In this document: positions 1-8,208 of the stretch, in pieces
Position numbering within the stretch: position 1 is the stretch's first letter
Layout: each line of letters opens with the position of its first letter
Source of the DNA: Microbacterium sp. YJN-G
GTDB lineage: Bacteria > Actinomycetota > Actinomycetes > Actinomycetales > Microbacteriaceae
Assembly: GCF_015040615.1 (NCBI RefSeq)
Contig: NZ_CP060402.1
Location: 2,604,001 to 2,668,000 of the forward strand
DNA length: 64,000 nucleotides
Direction: 5' to 3'
Translations under genes and position numbers: made by a program
Notes under the pieces: generated by a model
What the model was told of the DNA's origin: nothing
The model's database searches: none
What the model saw: the letters and a program-made list of their open reading frames with translations, nothing else

Positions 1-1044
1 CGCGGAGCCGGAGTCCAGGTGGCCCGAGTACACGCGCACGTAGGTGAGGCGACCGAAGAACGGGTGCACGGCGACCTTGAACGCGAGAGCCGAGAACGGG
101 TCGTTGGCGTCGGGGTGACGCTCGATGACCTTCTCCTCGTCCTTCGGGTCGTGAGCCTCGATGGCGCCCACGTCGAGCGGGTTCGGCAGGTAGTCGACGA
201 CCGCGTCCAGCATCGGCTGCACGCCGCGGTTCTTGAACGCCGAGCCGCACAGGACCGGGTAGATCTCGTTGGCGACGACCAGCTTGCGGATGGCGCCCTT
301 GATCTCGGCGATCGTGAGCTCCTCACCGCCGAAGAACTTCTCGAGCAGCGCGTCGTCGGTCTCGGCGACGGTCTCGAGCAGCTGCTGACGGTACTCCTCG
401 GCCTTGGCCTGGAGGTCGGCGGGGATCTCCTGCACCTCGTACGAGGCGCCCATCGTCACGTCACCCTTGGCGTCGCCGGGCCACACCAGGGCGCGCATCT
501 CGATGAGGTCGATGACGCCGACGAAGTCGCTCTCAGCGCCGATCGGCAGCTGCAGCACCAGCGGCTTGGCGCCGAGGCGGTTCACGATGGTGTCGACGGT
601 GTAGTAGAAGTCGGCGCCCAGCTTGTCCATCTTGTTGACGAAGCAGATGCGCGGGACGTTGTACTTGTCGGCCTGACGCCACACGGTCTCGGACTGGGGC
701 TCGACGCCCTCCTTGCCGTCGAACACGGCGACCGCACCGTCGAGCACGCGGAGCGAGCGCTCCACCTCGACAGTGAAGTCCACGTGACCGGGGGTGTCGA
801 TGATGTTGATCTGGTTCTTGTTCCAGAAGCAGGTCACGGCGGCAGACGTGATCGTGATGCCGCGCTCCTTCTCCTGCTCCATCCAGTCCGTCGTCGAGGC
901 GCCGTCGTGGGTCTCGCCGAGCTTGTGGTTGACACCCGTGTAGAACAGGATGCGCTCGGTGGTGGTGGTCTTGCCGGCATCGATGTGCGCCATGATGCCG
1001 ATGTTGCGGACCTTGCTCAGGTCGGTGAGCACTTCTTGTGCCAC
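1..1044 (-). CDS. fusA: Elongation factor G, N-terminal part (runs off window)
   Basis: Translational GTPase that drives ribosome translocation and, with RRF, recycling. The visible 348 codons cover the G domain and the start of domain II; the rest lies beyond the left edge. Seen: [13 protein letters not shown] (G1 loop), the DTPGHVDF G3 motif and NKMD G4 motif, all intact. The start is GTG (reads [20 protein letters not shown]), with a GGAGGAAC Shine-Dalgarno stretch just upstream. It is the third gene of the str operon after rpsL and rpsG, 79 nt below rpsG; tuf would be expected next outside the window. Identification is very secure; only the C-terminal half is missing because of the window edge. 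Confidence 0.97.
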   Translation of the reverse strand, partial: MAQEVLTDLSKVRNIGIMAHIDAGKTTTTERILFYTGVNHKLGETHDGASTTDWMEQEKERGITITSAAVTCFWNKNQINIIDTPGHVDFTVEVERSLRVLDGAVAVFDGKEGVEPQSETVWRQADKYNVPRICFVNKMDKLGADFYYTVDTIVNRLGAKPLVLQLPIGAESDFVGVIDLIEMRALVWPGDAKGDVTMGASYEVQEIPADLQAKAEEYRQQLLETVAETDDALLEKFFGGEELTIAEIKGAIRKLVVANEIYPVLCGSAFKNRGVQPMLDAVVDYLPNPLDVGAIEAHDPKDEEKVIERHPDANDPFSALAFKVAVHPFFGRLTYVRVYSGHLDSGSA

Positions 1045-1087
1045 GGGGGTTCCTCCGGGATGGTTCAGGAACGATCAGAGAGTGAGG

Positions 1088-1117
1088 GAGCGGATGCCGC
1101 GGTGGCGGCATCCGCTC
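1088..1117 (-). other. Intercistronic stem-loop between rpsG and fusA
   Basis: A perfect 13-bp stem (1088-1100 with 1105-1117) closes a 4-nt loop. It lies in the rpsG-fusA gap and is not followed by a U-run, so it looks like a processing or partial attenuation site rather than a full terminator. Each arm contains the over-used heptamer GGATGCC/GGCATCC. Confidence 0.6.
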
Positions 1118-1123
1118 TGCCCT

Positions 1124-1594
1124 TTACCAGCGGTAGTGGGCGAAGGCGCGGTTCGACTCGGCCATCTTGTGGGTGTCCTCGCGGCGCTTGACCGCGGCAC
1201 CCAGACCGTTCGAGGCGTCGAGGATCTCGTTCTGCAGACGCTCGGTCATCGTCTTCTCACGACGGCCCTTCGCGTAGCTGACCAGCCAGCGCAGCGCGAG
1301 GGTGTTCGCGCGGTGCGGCTTGACCTCGACCGGAACCTGGTAGGTCGAGCCACCGACGCGGCGGCTGCGGACCTCGAGTGTGGGGCGCACGTTGTCGAGC
1401 GCCTTCTTGAGCGTGGCGACCGCGTCCTGGCCGCTCTTGGTCTCGACACCGCGGAGGGCGCCGTAGACGATCGACTCGGCGAGCGACTTCTTGCCGTCGA
1501 CGAGGATCTTGTTCACGAGCGAGGTGACGATCGGTGCGCCGTAGACCGGGTCGTTGACGACGGGGCGCTTCGGGGCGGGACCCTTACGAGGCAT
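1124..1594 (-). CDS. rpsG: 30S ribosomal protein S7
   Basis: Primary 16S rRNA-binding protein that nucleates assembly of the 30S head and touches the E-site tRNA. The product is 156 aa, the usual bacterial length. It opens [10 protein letters not shown] and has the typical stretches [20 protein letters not shown] and [11 protein letters not shown], and ends NRAFAHYRW. The ATG lies 5 nt below the rpsL stop, so the pair is tightly coupled; the Shine-Dalgarno sequence sits in the end of rpsL. Confidence 0.98.
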   Translation of the reverse strand: MPRKGPAPKRPVVNDPVYGAPIVTSLVNKILVDGKKSLAESIVYGALRGVETKSGQDAVATLKKALDNVRPTLEVRSRRVGGSTYQVPVEVKPHRANTLALRWLVSYAKGRREKTMTERLQNEILDASNGLGAAVKRREDTHKMAESNRAFAHYRW

Positions 1595-1599
1595 CTAAC

Positions 1600-1968
1600 T
1601 CAACCCTTCTTCGCGCCGTAGCGGGAACGAGCCTGCTTACGGTTCTTGACAGCCTGGGTGTCGAGCGCACCCCGGACGATCTTGTAGCGGACACCGGGAA
1701 GGTCCTTCACACGACCACCGCGCACGAGCACCAGCGAGTGCTCCTGCAGGTTGTGGCCCTCACCGGGGATGTAGGCGGTGACCTCGGTGCCGTTGCGGAG
1801 CTTCACACGAGCGACCTTGCGCATCGCCGAGTTCGGCTTCTTCGGGGTGGTGGTGTACACGCGGGTGCACACGCCGGCCTGCTGCGGGTTCGACTTCAGG
1901 GCGGGCGCCTTGGTCTTCGCGACCTTGGGCGAGCGGCCCTTGCGAACCAACTGCTGAATGGTTGGCAC
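1600..1968 (-). CDS. rpsL: 30S ribosomal protein S12
   Basis: Decoding-centre ribosomal protein, 122 aa, first gene of the str operon. Visible signatures are [30 protein letters not shown] and [13 protein letters not shown]. Both lysines where streptomycin-resistance changes usually fall (in PKKPNS and RVKDLP) are the wild-type residues, so no rpsL-type resistance is predicted. The start is GTG with AGGAG about 7 nt upstream. Leader of roughly 160 nt from the promoter at 2133-2162. Confidence 0.98.
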   Translation of the reverse strand: MPTIQQLVRKGRSPKVAKTKAPALKSNPQQAGVCTRVYTTTPKKPNSAMRKVARVKLRNGTEVTAYIPGEGHNLQEHSLVLVRGGRVKDLPGVRYKIVRGALDTQAVKNRKQARSRYGAKKG

Positions 1969-2132
1969 GTTCTCTCCTAGTAGTGCTGCACGGTGACAGC
2001 GTGATGGGTTTCACATCATGACCCACCGGCACAGCGGAACCGCTCTGCCTTTGGTGTGATGGGTATGCCGTGGAGGCGAACCGGCGGTGCCGGCGCCCTG
2101 CATGCGCGCACAGCAGTGCGCACACCCGATCA

Positions 2133-2162
2133 AGTGTAATCCGGCGTAACCACACCGGTCAA
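2133..2162 (-). promoter_or_regulatory. Promoter of the str operon
   Basis: On the minus strand TTGACC (2162-2157) is followed after 18 nt by TACACT (2138-2133), a near-consensus housekeeping sigma promoter. It points at rpsL and would give a leader of about 155-160 nt. No gene lies between 1969 and 2217. Confidence 0.7.
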
Positions 2163-2217
2163 ATGCCGCAAGGCGCCACGCCGCTCAGTTCGGATCCGGC
2201 TCAGCGCAGATCCCTTT

Positions 2218-5200
2218 TCAGCGCAGATCCCGCACGCGTGCCACCACGCCCATGCCCGCGCCCTCTCTGCGCTCCCCCGCGACGGCGATGATCAGCAGCA
2301 CCGCGCCCATCGTGGCCAGGGTGATCCACCACGGCATGGATTCTATGCCGCGGCCGAGCTGCACCGAGAAGACGAACACGTTCTCGATGGGCAGCACGAC
2401 CAGCCCGATCACGAACGGCGCGGCCAGACGGCGGGCCGCGCCCACCAGGATGGCGGCCAGGGCGATGCCCATCACGAGGATCGCCCGCCAGGTCAGCGGA
2501 TCGGTGAAGGTCGAGACGACGGATGCCGACAGCATGACGATCAGCCCGGGCGCCAGCAGCGCCCACGAGCCGCGCCAGCGGTGCGGCCAGTCGTCGAGCC
2601 GGGCCGGGGCGGTGTCGTGCGTCTGCCGCATCGCCAGCGCTCCCGCTGCGAGCAGGAACGCCCCGAGCGGCAGGGAGAACATCTCCACGCGCAGTTCGCG
2701 CGGGCTCCACGCCACGACCGCCGTGATGAAGGAGATGCCGAACAGCACCCACACCGGGGGCAGCGGCGACGAGGAGTCCGCGATCGTGCGGCGCGTTGCG
2801 CGCACCATGACGACGAGCCAGCACAGCATCAGCGTCCACATCCCCCAGATCGCGAACCAGTCCTCGGCGATCGCGGACCAGGTTCCGGCTGCGAAGGCGA
2901 GTGCCGCGGGCACCGTCACCCAGCGCGAGGTCGCGAGCCGGCCCGGGAGCGATGCGGCGGATGCCGCAGCCCCGGATGCCGCAGCACCGGATGTCGCAGA
3001 GCCGGATGTCGCAGAGCCGGCGGATGCCGCGGACGCGCCGATCGTGCGTGCATCGGAGCGCAGCATCCGCGCCGTCGCCAGCAGCACCAGCGCGGCGAGG
3101 GCACTCATGCCCACGCAGAGCAGGAAGACCCCGGCGTCACCGCCGAGCACCGGCGAGGCGTCCAGGCCGCTCCCCCAGCGCACGGACTGCGTCGTGCCGC
3201 CCAGCGCGGCGGCGGATGCCAGCAGCGCGGCCGGCGTGCGCAGCGGGCGCAGTCGGCGCAGCGGAGTGCGTGCGCCGCGACCCAGCACGACGGCGACACC
3301 GAGCAGGGCCCAGCCGGCCGCGAGCAGTCCGTGCGCCCGCCAGGGCACGGCATCCGTCCCGGCCCCGGCGACGAGCAGCACCAGCACCGGCACGATCGCC
3401 CCGGCGAGCCCCGCGGCGAAGAGGGCGGTGGCGCGCGCACTGCGCAGAGTCAGCAGTACCGCCACCAGCACCGCGCCGAGCGCGGGCGGCAGCAGGTACG
3501 CCTCGGGCAGCTCGACCCCGTTCAGCGCCCACAGCGACCAGAGTGCCCCGGTGAAGGCCGCGCCGGCCACCCACCAGCCGTAGCGGCGTCCGGCCAGCAG
3601 CGAGGTCAGAGCGGCACCGACGCCGAGGATGATGAGCACGAGGCAGGCGGTGCCGAACCCCGCCGCCTCGCGCACGAGGGCGAGACCCACGGCGATCGCC
3701 GCGGTGAGCAGCGCCGAGGCCTCGATCGCGACGCGTGCGGCATCCGCCGTCGTCTTCATGCGCCCACGTGCGACGAGTCCGTCGCGGATCAGCGCGCCGG
3801 ACGGCAGCACCAGTGCGACGAGCAGGGCGATGACCGGCAGCACGACCGGCGATCCGCTCTGCACGAGCAGCTGGGCCCCCAGGCACAGCACGACCACCGC
3901 GAGCGACGGGACGAGCATGGCGGCCGCGAGCGTGCGCACCACCACGGTGAGCCCCGCGCGGCGGGTGAGCAGCAGCGACAGCGCGAGCACGAACATGAGT
4001 CCGGTCGACAGTGCGGTCCAGCCGCTGCGCTCGAACACCACCTGCACGACCGCGATCGTGAACGGCACGGTCGCGACCACGAGGATCGCCTGCCAGTTGC
4101 GGGCCGCCACCGCCGGGACGAAGGTCGCGACGATCGCGCCGAGCAGGCCCGCCGAGGCGGTGAGGCACAGCAGTGCTATGCCGCCGACGCCGGTCAGCGC
4201 GTTGCCGGTCAATGACAGTGCGGTGGCCACGAGTGCGAGCGCGTACCCGTACCCGGCCCCCACGTGCAGGAAGCGCGAGGGGCGAGGGATGGTGCGGGCG
4301 ACCACCGCCAGCACGGCGATCGCCGCGACACCTGCCACGGGTACGAGCTGGCGGTCCTGCCAGGACAGCGGCACCGCCAGCAGCAGGGCGGCATGCGCCC
4401 CGACGACGAGGATGCCGCGGACGGATGCCGGTACGAGGTTCTTCCTCACGACGATCACGCCCGCTGCGACAGCCGTCACCGCCAGCAGCACGCCGATGGC
4501 CGCGGGCAGGATCAGCACGTGTGCGGCGGCGAGGGAGAACAGTGCACCTATCGCGTACAGCGCACAGACCACCTGCGCGGCGCCGCGCAGCACCCGCACA
4601 TCGGCGCGGTGCCGGGCGCAGAGCGCGAAGGCCCCGAACCCTGCCGAGATCACCGCGAGGGCGATGATCTGCGGCCAGCCGCCCGGCCCGAGCACCGGCC
4701 CGGGCGCGACGACGGCGCCCGCGGGCGCGCCCACCGAGCTCAGCACCGTGGTGCCGATCATCGCGGCGTACAGAACTGCCGGGGCGCTGGTCACGCCGGC
4801 GGCGAGCCCGGCGCCCACGGCGAGCGGCAGACGCGGAGTGCGCCGTGGCAGGGGCACGAGAGCACCCACGATGAGCATGACCACGGCACCCGCCGGCACG
4901 ATCGCGAGGATCCATTCGAAGGCGCGGTCGCCGTGCACGAGGCTCGACGCGGCGAAGGCACCGGCGGCCACGCCGAGCACGCCGGCCACGGCGCCCCACA
5001 CGCCCGGCATGGCCTGCGCCGCGGCCAGCACCGCGTGCACCGCGAGCACGCCGAGCACGACGGCGATGGCGATCGGTTCGGCGTCCGCGAACAGGATCCG
5101 CGCGACGGCGAGCACCGCGACGACCAGCTGCACGGCGGTGAGAGCGGCGACCTCGGGCGCGAGGGCGCGCCGGACGGGGCGCGGAGCGGCATCCGGTTCG

Positions 5201-6129
5201 GTCTGAGCCGTCTCGCGAGCGGGGAACCGCGGTGCGAGACGCGGGAGCAGGGCGATCAGGCCGGTGGCGGCGAAGCCGGCCGCCGCCAGCAGAAGAGCGG
5301 CAGGCAGTGCGGTCTGCACGGCGAAGCACAGCAGCGCCGGCACGGATGCCAGGGCGGGGAGGGCGGCCCAGAGCCAGATGCGGATGCGAGCGCGCAGCGC
5401 CGCCGCGAGCAGCAACCCGCCCGCAACCGCGGTCGCGAGGGCCGCGGATGTCCAGGAGGCGGCGTCGTCTGCGAAGGACCCCGCCACGGCCTGCACATCG
5501 AGGCCGACGAACACCAGGCCCAGTCCCCCGACAGCCTCGGCCGAGGACTGCAGGCGGCGCCGGGCGAGCAGCCACGCGCCGGCCAGGAACGCGAGCGTCA
5601 CCACCCCGATGATCGTGCTGCGCACCGCGCGGTCGGCGAGTTCGGGGTTGAAGAAGGTGAACACGATCGCCGCGACCGCGAACAGTGCCGCTCCCGCCGT
5701 GGCGAGCACCGACTGCAGGCTCGCGCCATCGTTCGCCGGCGCTCCGGCCCCGCGCCCTGCCGGCCGCACTCCTTGCCCGTGAGAAACCACATTCTGCGTG
5801 AGAAACCCTGCCTGCGCGCGTTTGTCATGCGCGATGTGGTTTCTCACCGAGGGGCCGGACAGCGAGGGGCCGGACGGCACGGGGGCGCCGGCGGCGGGGG
5901 CGGATGCCGCGGGGACGGCACGGGGGATGCGCAGCCGGGCCGCCTCGCGCACGCGCAGTGCGTCCACGGCGACGCGCGACGCGTGCCACAGCGTGGCACC
6001 CTGTGCCCCCGCCAGGTCCGCGCCGCAGCGCGGGCAGCGCCCGCTCATCAGCGGCGCCGACTCGCAGACCGGGCAGGTGTTCGCATCCTGCAGCCGCGTG
6101 ATCGCGGCATCCGCCCATCCCCCGCTCAT
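2218..6129 (-). CDS. Large polytopic membrane protein, SCO7613 C-terminal domain type
   Basis: Product about 1303 aa. It starts with a zinc-ribbon-like CPVCESAPLMSGRCPRCGADL, then a low-complexity Pro/Ala linker, then a very long run of hydrophobic helices (dozens) reaching the C-terminus, which resembles the actinobacterial SCO7613 C-terminal domain family. Function is unknown. The ATG at 6129 overlaps the stop of the upstream HTH gene as ATGA, so translation is coupled; an in-frame ATG further upstream would overlap that gene more and lacks reason. Odd points: residues around 100-130 are encoded by a palindromic element (5779-5847) that also occurs between genes at 9770-9840, and a Ser/Ala/Thr-Gly-rich tract near 2950-3040 is made of short tandem repeats of GGATGCC-type sequence. 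Confidence 0.85.
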   Translation of the reverse strand: MSGGWADAAITRLQDANTCPVCESAPLMSGRCPRCGADLAGAQGATLWHASRVAVDALRVREAARLRIPRAVPAASAPAAGAPVPSGPSLSGPSVRNHIAHDKRAQAGFLTQNVVSHGQGVRPAGRGAGAPANDGASLQSVLATAGAALFAVAAIVFTFFNPELADRAVRSTIIGVVTLAFLAGAWLLARRRLQSSAEAVGGLGLVFVGLDVQAVAGSFADDAASWTSAALATAVAGGLLLAAALRARIRIWLWAALPALASVPALLCFAVQTALPAALLLAAAGFAATGLIALLPRLAPRFPARETAQTEPDAAPRPVRRALAPEVAALTAVQLVVAVLAVARILFADAEPIAIAVVLGVLAVHAVLAAAQAMPGVWGAVAGVLGVAAGAFAASSLVHGDRAFEWILAIVPAGAVVMLIVGALVPLPRRTPRLPLAVGAGLAAGVTSAPAVLYAAMIGTTVLSSVGAPAGAVVAPGPVLGPGGWPQIIALAVISAGFGAFALCARHRADVRVLRGAAQVVCALYAIGALFSLAAAHVLILPAAIGVLLAVTAVAAGVIVVRKNLVPASVRGILVVGAHAALLLAVPLSWQDRQLVPVAGVAAIAVLAVVARTIPRPSRFLHVGAGYGYALALVATALSLTGNALTGVGGIALLCLTASAGLLGAIVATFVPAVAARNWQAILVVATVPFTIAVVQVVFERSGWTALSTGLMFVLALSLLLTRRAGLTVVVRTLAAAMLVPSLAVVVLCLGAQLLVQSGSPVVLPVIALLVALVLPSGALIRDGLVARGRMKTTADAARVAIEASALLTAAIAVGLALVREAAGFGTACLVLIILGVGAALTSLLAGRRYGWWVAGAAFTGALWSLWALNGVELPEAYLLPPALGAVLVAVLLTLRSARATALFAAGLAGAIVPVLVLLVAGAGTDAVPWRAHGLLAAGWALLGVAVVLGRGARTPLRRLRPLRTPAALLASAAALGGTTQSVRWGSGLDASPVLGGDAGVFLLCVGMSALAALVLLATARMLRSDARTIGASAASAGSATSGSATSGAAASGAAASAASLPGRLATSRWVTVPAALAFAAGTWSAIAEDWFAIWGMWTLMLCWLVVMVRATRRTIADSSSPLPPVWVLFGISFITAVVAWSPRELRVEMFSLPLGAFLLAAGALAMRQTHDTAPARLDDWPHRWRGSWALLAPGLIVMLSASVVSTFTDPLTWRAILVMGIALAAILVGAARRLAAPFVIGLVVLPIENVFVFSVQLGRGIESMPWWITLATMGAVLLIIAVAGERREGAGMGVVARVRDLR
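5779..5847. repeat. Palindromic element, copy 1, in frame inside the membrane-protein gene
   Basis: Outer arms are gtgagaaaccacat (5779-5792) and its exact complement (5834-5847), 14 bp. Inside is a second gtgagaaaccctg copy. Read on the minus strand in frame it encodes VRNHIAHDK...GFLTQNVVSH. The copy at 9770-9840 encodes a like peptide (RNHIRHEK...GFLTMNVVS) in a place with no gene, which indicates that the element, not the host protein, is the conserved unit. Confidence 0.85.
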
Positions 6130-6341
6130 GACGCGTCCTCCTCGACGTAGCGCAGGATGTCGCCGGGCTGGCACTCGAGCACCCGGCAGATGGCATCCAG
6201 CGTGGTGAAGCGCACAGCCTTGGCCCGCCCGTTCTTGAGCACGGCGACGTTCGCCGGGGTGATGCCGATGGCATCGGCGAACTCCTGAACGCTCATCTTG
6301 CGGCGGGCGAGCATGATGTCGATGTCGATGACGATGGGCAT
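6126..6341 (-). CDS. Small Cro/C1-type HTH regulator (YozG-like)
   Basis: 71-aa protein made of almost nothing but a lambda-repressor-like helix-turn-helix: MLARRKMSVQEFADAIGITP, then NVAVLKNGRAKAVRFTTLDA, then a short tail LECQPGDILRY. Such minimal regulators commonly follow DUF2975 membrane proteins in Gram-positive bacteria. The ATG at 6341 shares a base with the DUF2975 stop (TGATG) and its own stop overlaps the next ATG, so three genes form one coupled operon. It is the obvious candidate to bind the inverted repeats at 6825-6862. Confidence 0.9.
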   Translation of the reverse strand: MPIVIDIDIMLARRKMSVQEFADAIGITPANVAVLKNGRAKAVRFTTLDAICRVLECQPGDILRYVEEDAS

Positions 6342-6817
6342 CAGACCACCTCGGAGAGGTCCTGCTCGAGCTGCAGCGCCTTGCGCAGCAGCCCTCGCAT
6401 CACGCCCACCAGCAGCGCGAGCGAGAGACTGACGACGATGCCGAAGACGGCGAGGATCAGGATGCCGGGATTCACCGCCCGGCCGAGCGAGAGCACGATG
6501 TACGAGGCGATCAGCAGCAGTGCCGCGATCAGCATCGTGGCGATGATGATGTCGACGTAGCGGAACGCGCGAGGGCTGAAGATGCGGTCTGCACGCACGA
6601 GCGAGAGCAGCGCGAACACGCACAGCAGCACGGTCTCGACGAGGGCGAGGAAGAGCACGGCGCCGATGATGCCCGGAATCCGCAGGTAGGCGAGGTCGGG
6701 GTTGCGCAGCGCGGTCTCGGCCGCCACCCCGGGGATCATGATGATCTGCACGAACAGCAGCAGGGCGATCAGGACGACGATCAGGCCTCGGAGCACGAGG
6801 GTGGCGACGGGCTGCAT
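6341..6817 (-). CDS. DUF2975 family membrane protein
   Basis: 158 aa with four predicted membrane helices: VLRGLIVVLIALLLFVQIIM, GAVLFLALVETVLLCVFALL, DIIIATMLIAALLLIASYIV and ILILAVFGIVVSLSLALLVG; this is the DUF2975 layout. Function is unknown. The start chosen is ATG at 6817 with AGGAA six nt upstream; a TTG at 6841 would add eight residues (MSSFDRNA) but has no ribosome binding site and would read through the operator. First gene of the DUF2975-HTH-SCO7613 operon. Confidence 0.85.
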   Translation of the reverse strand: MQPVATLVLRGLIVVLIALLLFVQIIMIPGVAAETALRNPDLAYLRIPGIIGAVLFLALVETVLLCVFALLSLVRADRIFSPRAFRYVDIIIATMLIAALLLIASYIVLSLGRAVNPGILILAVFGIVVSLSLALLVGVMRGLLRKALQLEQDLSEVV

Positions 6818-6824
6818 GGCATTC

Positions 6825-6862
6825 CTATCGAAAGACGACAATTATCTATCGAAAAACGATAG
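6825..6862. promoter_or_regulatory. Two tandem operator-like inverted repeats upstream of DUF2975/HTH
   Basis: Site 1, ctatcgaaaaacgatag (6846-6862), is a perfect 6-bp inverted repeat with a 5-nt centre. Site 2, ctatcgaaagacgacaa (6825-6841), matches it at 14 of 17 positions. Their starts are 21 bp apart, two helical turns, on the same DNA face. Site 2 reaches the ribosome binding site of the DUF2975 gene. The likely binder is the HTH protein encoded two genes below. Confidence 0.7.
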
Positions 6863-6954
6863 CCAGTCGGCATGACGGCGGACAAGCGGATGCGGTCGAT
6901 TCCCAGGATCCGCGGCCGTGACCGTGAGACTGCGTGGCCGGACAGCCGCTCGCG

Positions 6955-7602
6955 CTACAGGCCGTCGGGGTCGAACGGCGAGTCGAGCGCCTCGCTCAGC
7001 TCGGCGAGCATGAGCTCGATCTGCGGCTCGACGTACTGCGAGATCGCCGCCTGCACCCGCAGCCGGTGGCGCAGCAGCAGCCCGCAGATCTCACGCCCGA
7101 TCATGTTCGCGTAGTCGTCGGCGAGGGCGACCTCCTGGCGCAGAGCCGCCTTCGCCTCGTCGCTCAACGGCGGCAGGGGCGGCAGCTCGGCCGCGGCCTC
7201 GTCGGCCATCCCGGCGACGGTGAAGAGGAACGGCGCGCCCGGCACGGGGTCGGGGTCCAGCGGCATCCCCTCGAACTCCGGGTCGAGCCCCTCGGCCGGG
7301 CGGTATGCGCGGGACCGGTTGCGGGCGGCCTGATGGTCGAGCTCGGCCTGCAGCATCGGCAGATTGCGCGCGGTGTACTCGGCGACGGCCTGATCGACGA
7401 TCGCCTTGATGCGGGTCGACATGCCGTGCTGCACCCCGTGCGGCACGTTCGCCCCGATCCCGGCAGCCGAGAGCACGGGCGATCCCAGGCAGCGGCGGCA
7501 GGGAGCGACCCGGCCGCGGTGCGTGGCGGGAGCCCACCTCGGCACCCAGCGCAGCCACGCCTCAACGGCCTGGCTGACCTGGGTTTCCAGTGACCTCTCC
7601 AC
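6955..7602 (-). CDS. Conserved hypothetical protein with a Cys pair
   Basis: 215 aa, soluble, no signal peptide. The N-terminal third is basic with an early CRRC pair; the middle is Pro-rich (LDPDPVPGAPF) and the C-terminal half is helical and acidic. I do not recognise a catalytic motif and give no function. Start is GTG at 7602; TACTCT lies six nt upstream on the minus strand, which fits a leaderless transcript, and there is no Shine-Dalgarno sequence. Confidence 0.65.
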   Translation of the reverse strand: MERSLETQVSQAVEAWLRWVPRWAPATHRGRVAPCRRCLGSPVLSAAGIGANVPHGVQHGMSTRIKAIVDQAVAEYTARNLPMLQAELDHQAARNRSRAYRPAEGLDPEFEGMPLDPDPVPGAPFLFTVAGMADEAAAELPPLPPLSDEAKAALRQEVALADDYANMIGREICGLLLRHRLRVQAAISQYVEPQIELMLAELSEALDSPFDPDGL

Positions 7603-7682
7603 GCATACAGAGTACGGCCGTGAGCGCGAATCGGCGCGGGTTCATGGCGTGTTGCCCGCTCACTCGCCGTCGCTCGTCACCG

Positions 7683-8177
7683 TCACTCCTCGTCGCGGTC
7701 CTCCCACGGCCAGCGCAGGGCGCGGGCCCGCGTGCGGCGCAGCGCGATCGCGATCCACGCCCCGATCAGCGCGGCCAGCAGCACGATCAGGCTGGAGCCG
7801 CGCACCACCAGCTGCGACACGGCGGCGGATGCGGCGGCGAGCCCCGCACCGCTCAGCAGCGCGGCCAGCCACACGACGGCGAGGTGCGCCAGCACCGTGG
7901 CCAGCCCGACCGGGATGACGGCCGGGAACGGCGGATGCCGCCGGGACAGCACCGTCCACAGCATCCAGGAGAACACCCCGATCGCGGCGATCATGCCGAC
8001 GATCGCCGGCCAGGAGTCGAGCCCTTCGACCGTCAGGATGTCGAGGTCGGCGTAGAAGGTCAGCATCCCGAGCCCGAGGATCGCCAGCGACGCGAATGCG
8101 GCGAAGCCGATCACCACCGCCAGGAACGCGGAGACCCCCTGCGGCGCGGGGCCGTGGGGGTCTCCGGTGGTGGTCAT
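7683..8177 (-). CDS. Small membrane protein, about four helices
   Basis: 164 aa. Hydrophobic segments: AFLAVVIGFAAFASLAILGL, IVGMIAAIGVFSWMLWTVL, a Val/Leu/Ala-rich helix near residue 95 and SLIVLLAALIGAWIAIAL near the end, followed by a basic cytoplasmic tail. No family is recognised. TAGGGT six nt before the ATG points to a leaderless start. Confidence 0.7.
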   Translation of the reverse strand: MTTTGDPHGPAPQGVSAFLAVVIGFAAFASLAILGLGMLTFYADLDILTVEGLDSWPAIVGMIAAIGVFSWMLWTVLSRRHPPFPAVIPVGLATVLAHLAVVWLAALLSGAGLAAASAAVSQLVVRGSSLIVLLAALIGAWIAIALRRTRARALRWPWEDRDEE

Positions 8178-8208
8178 AGCGCCACCCTACGCTCAGTGCG
8201 GGGCGCGG

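Noticed and set aside
3137..5575. 812-codon open frame on the minus strand
   Set aside because: Arg/Ala/Gly-rich out-of-frame shadow of the large membrane-protein gene; no fold or start support.
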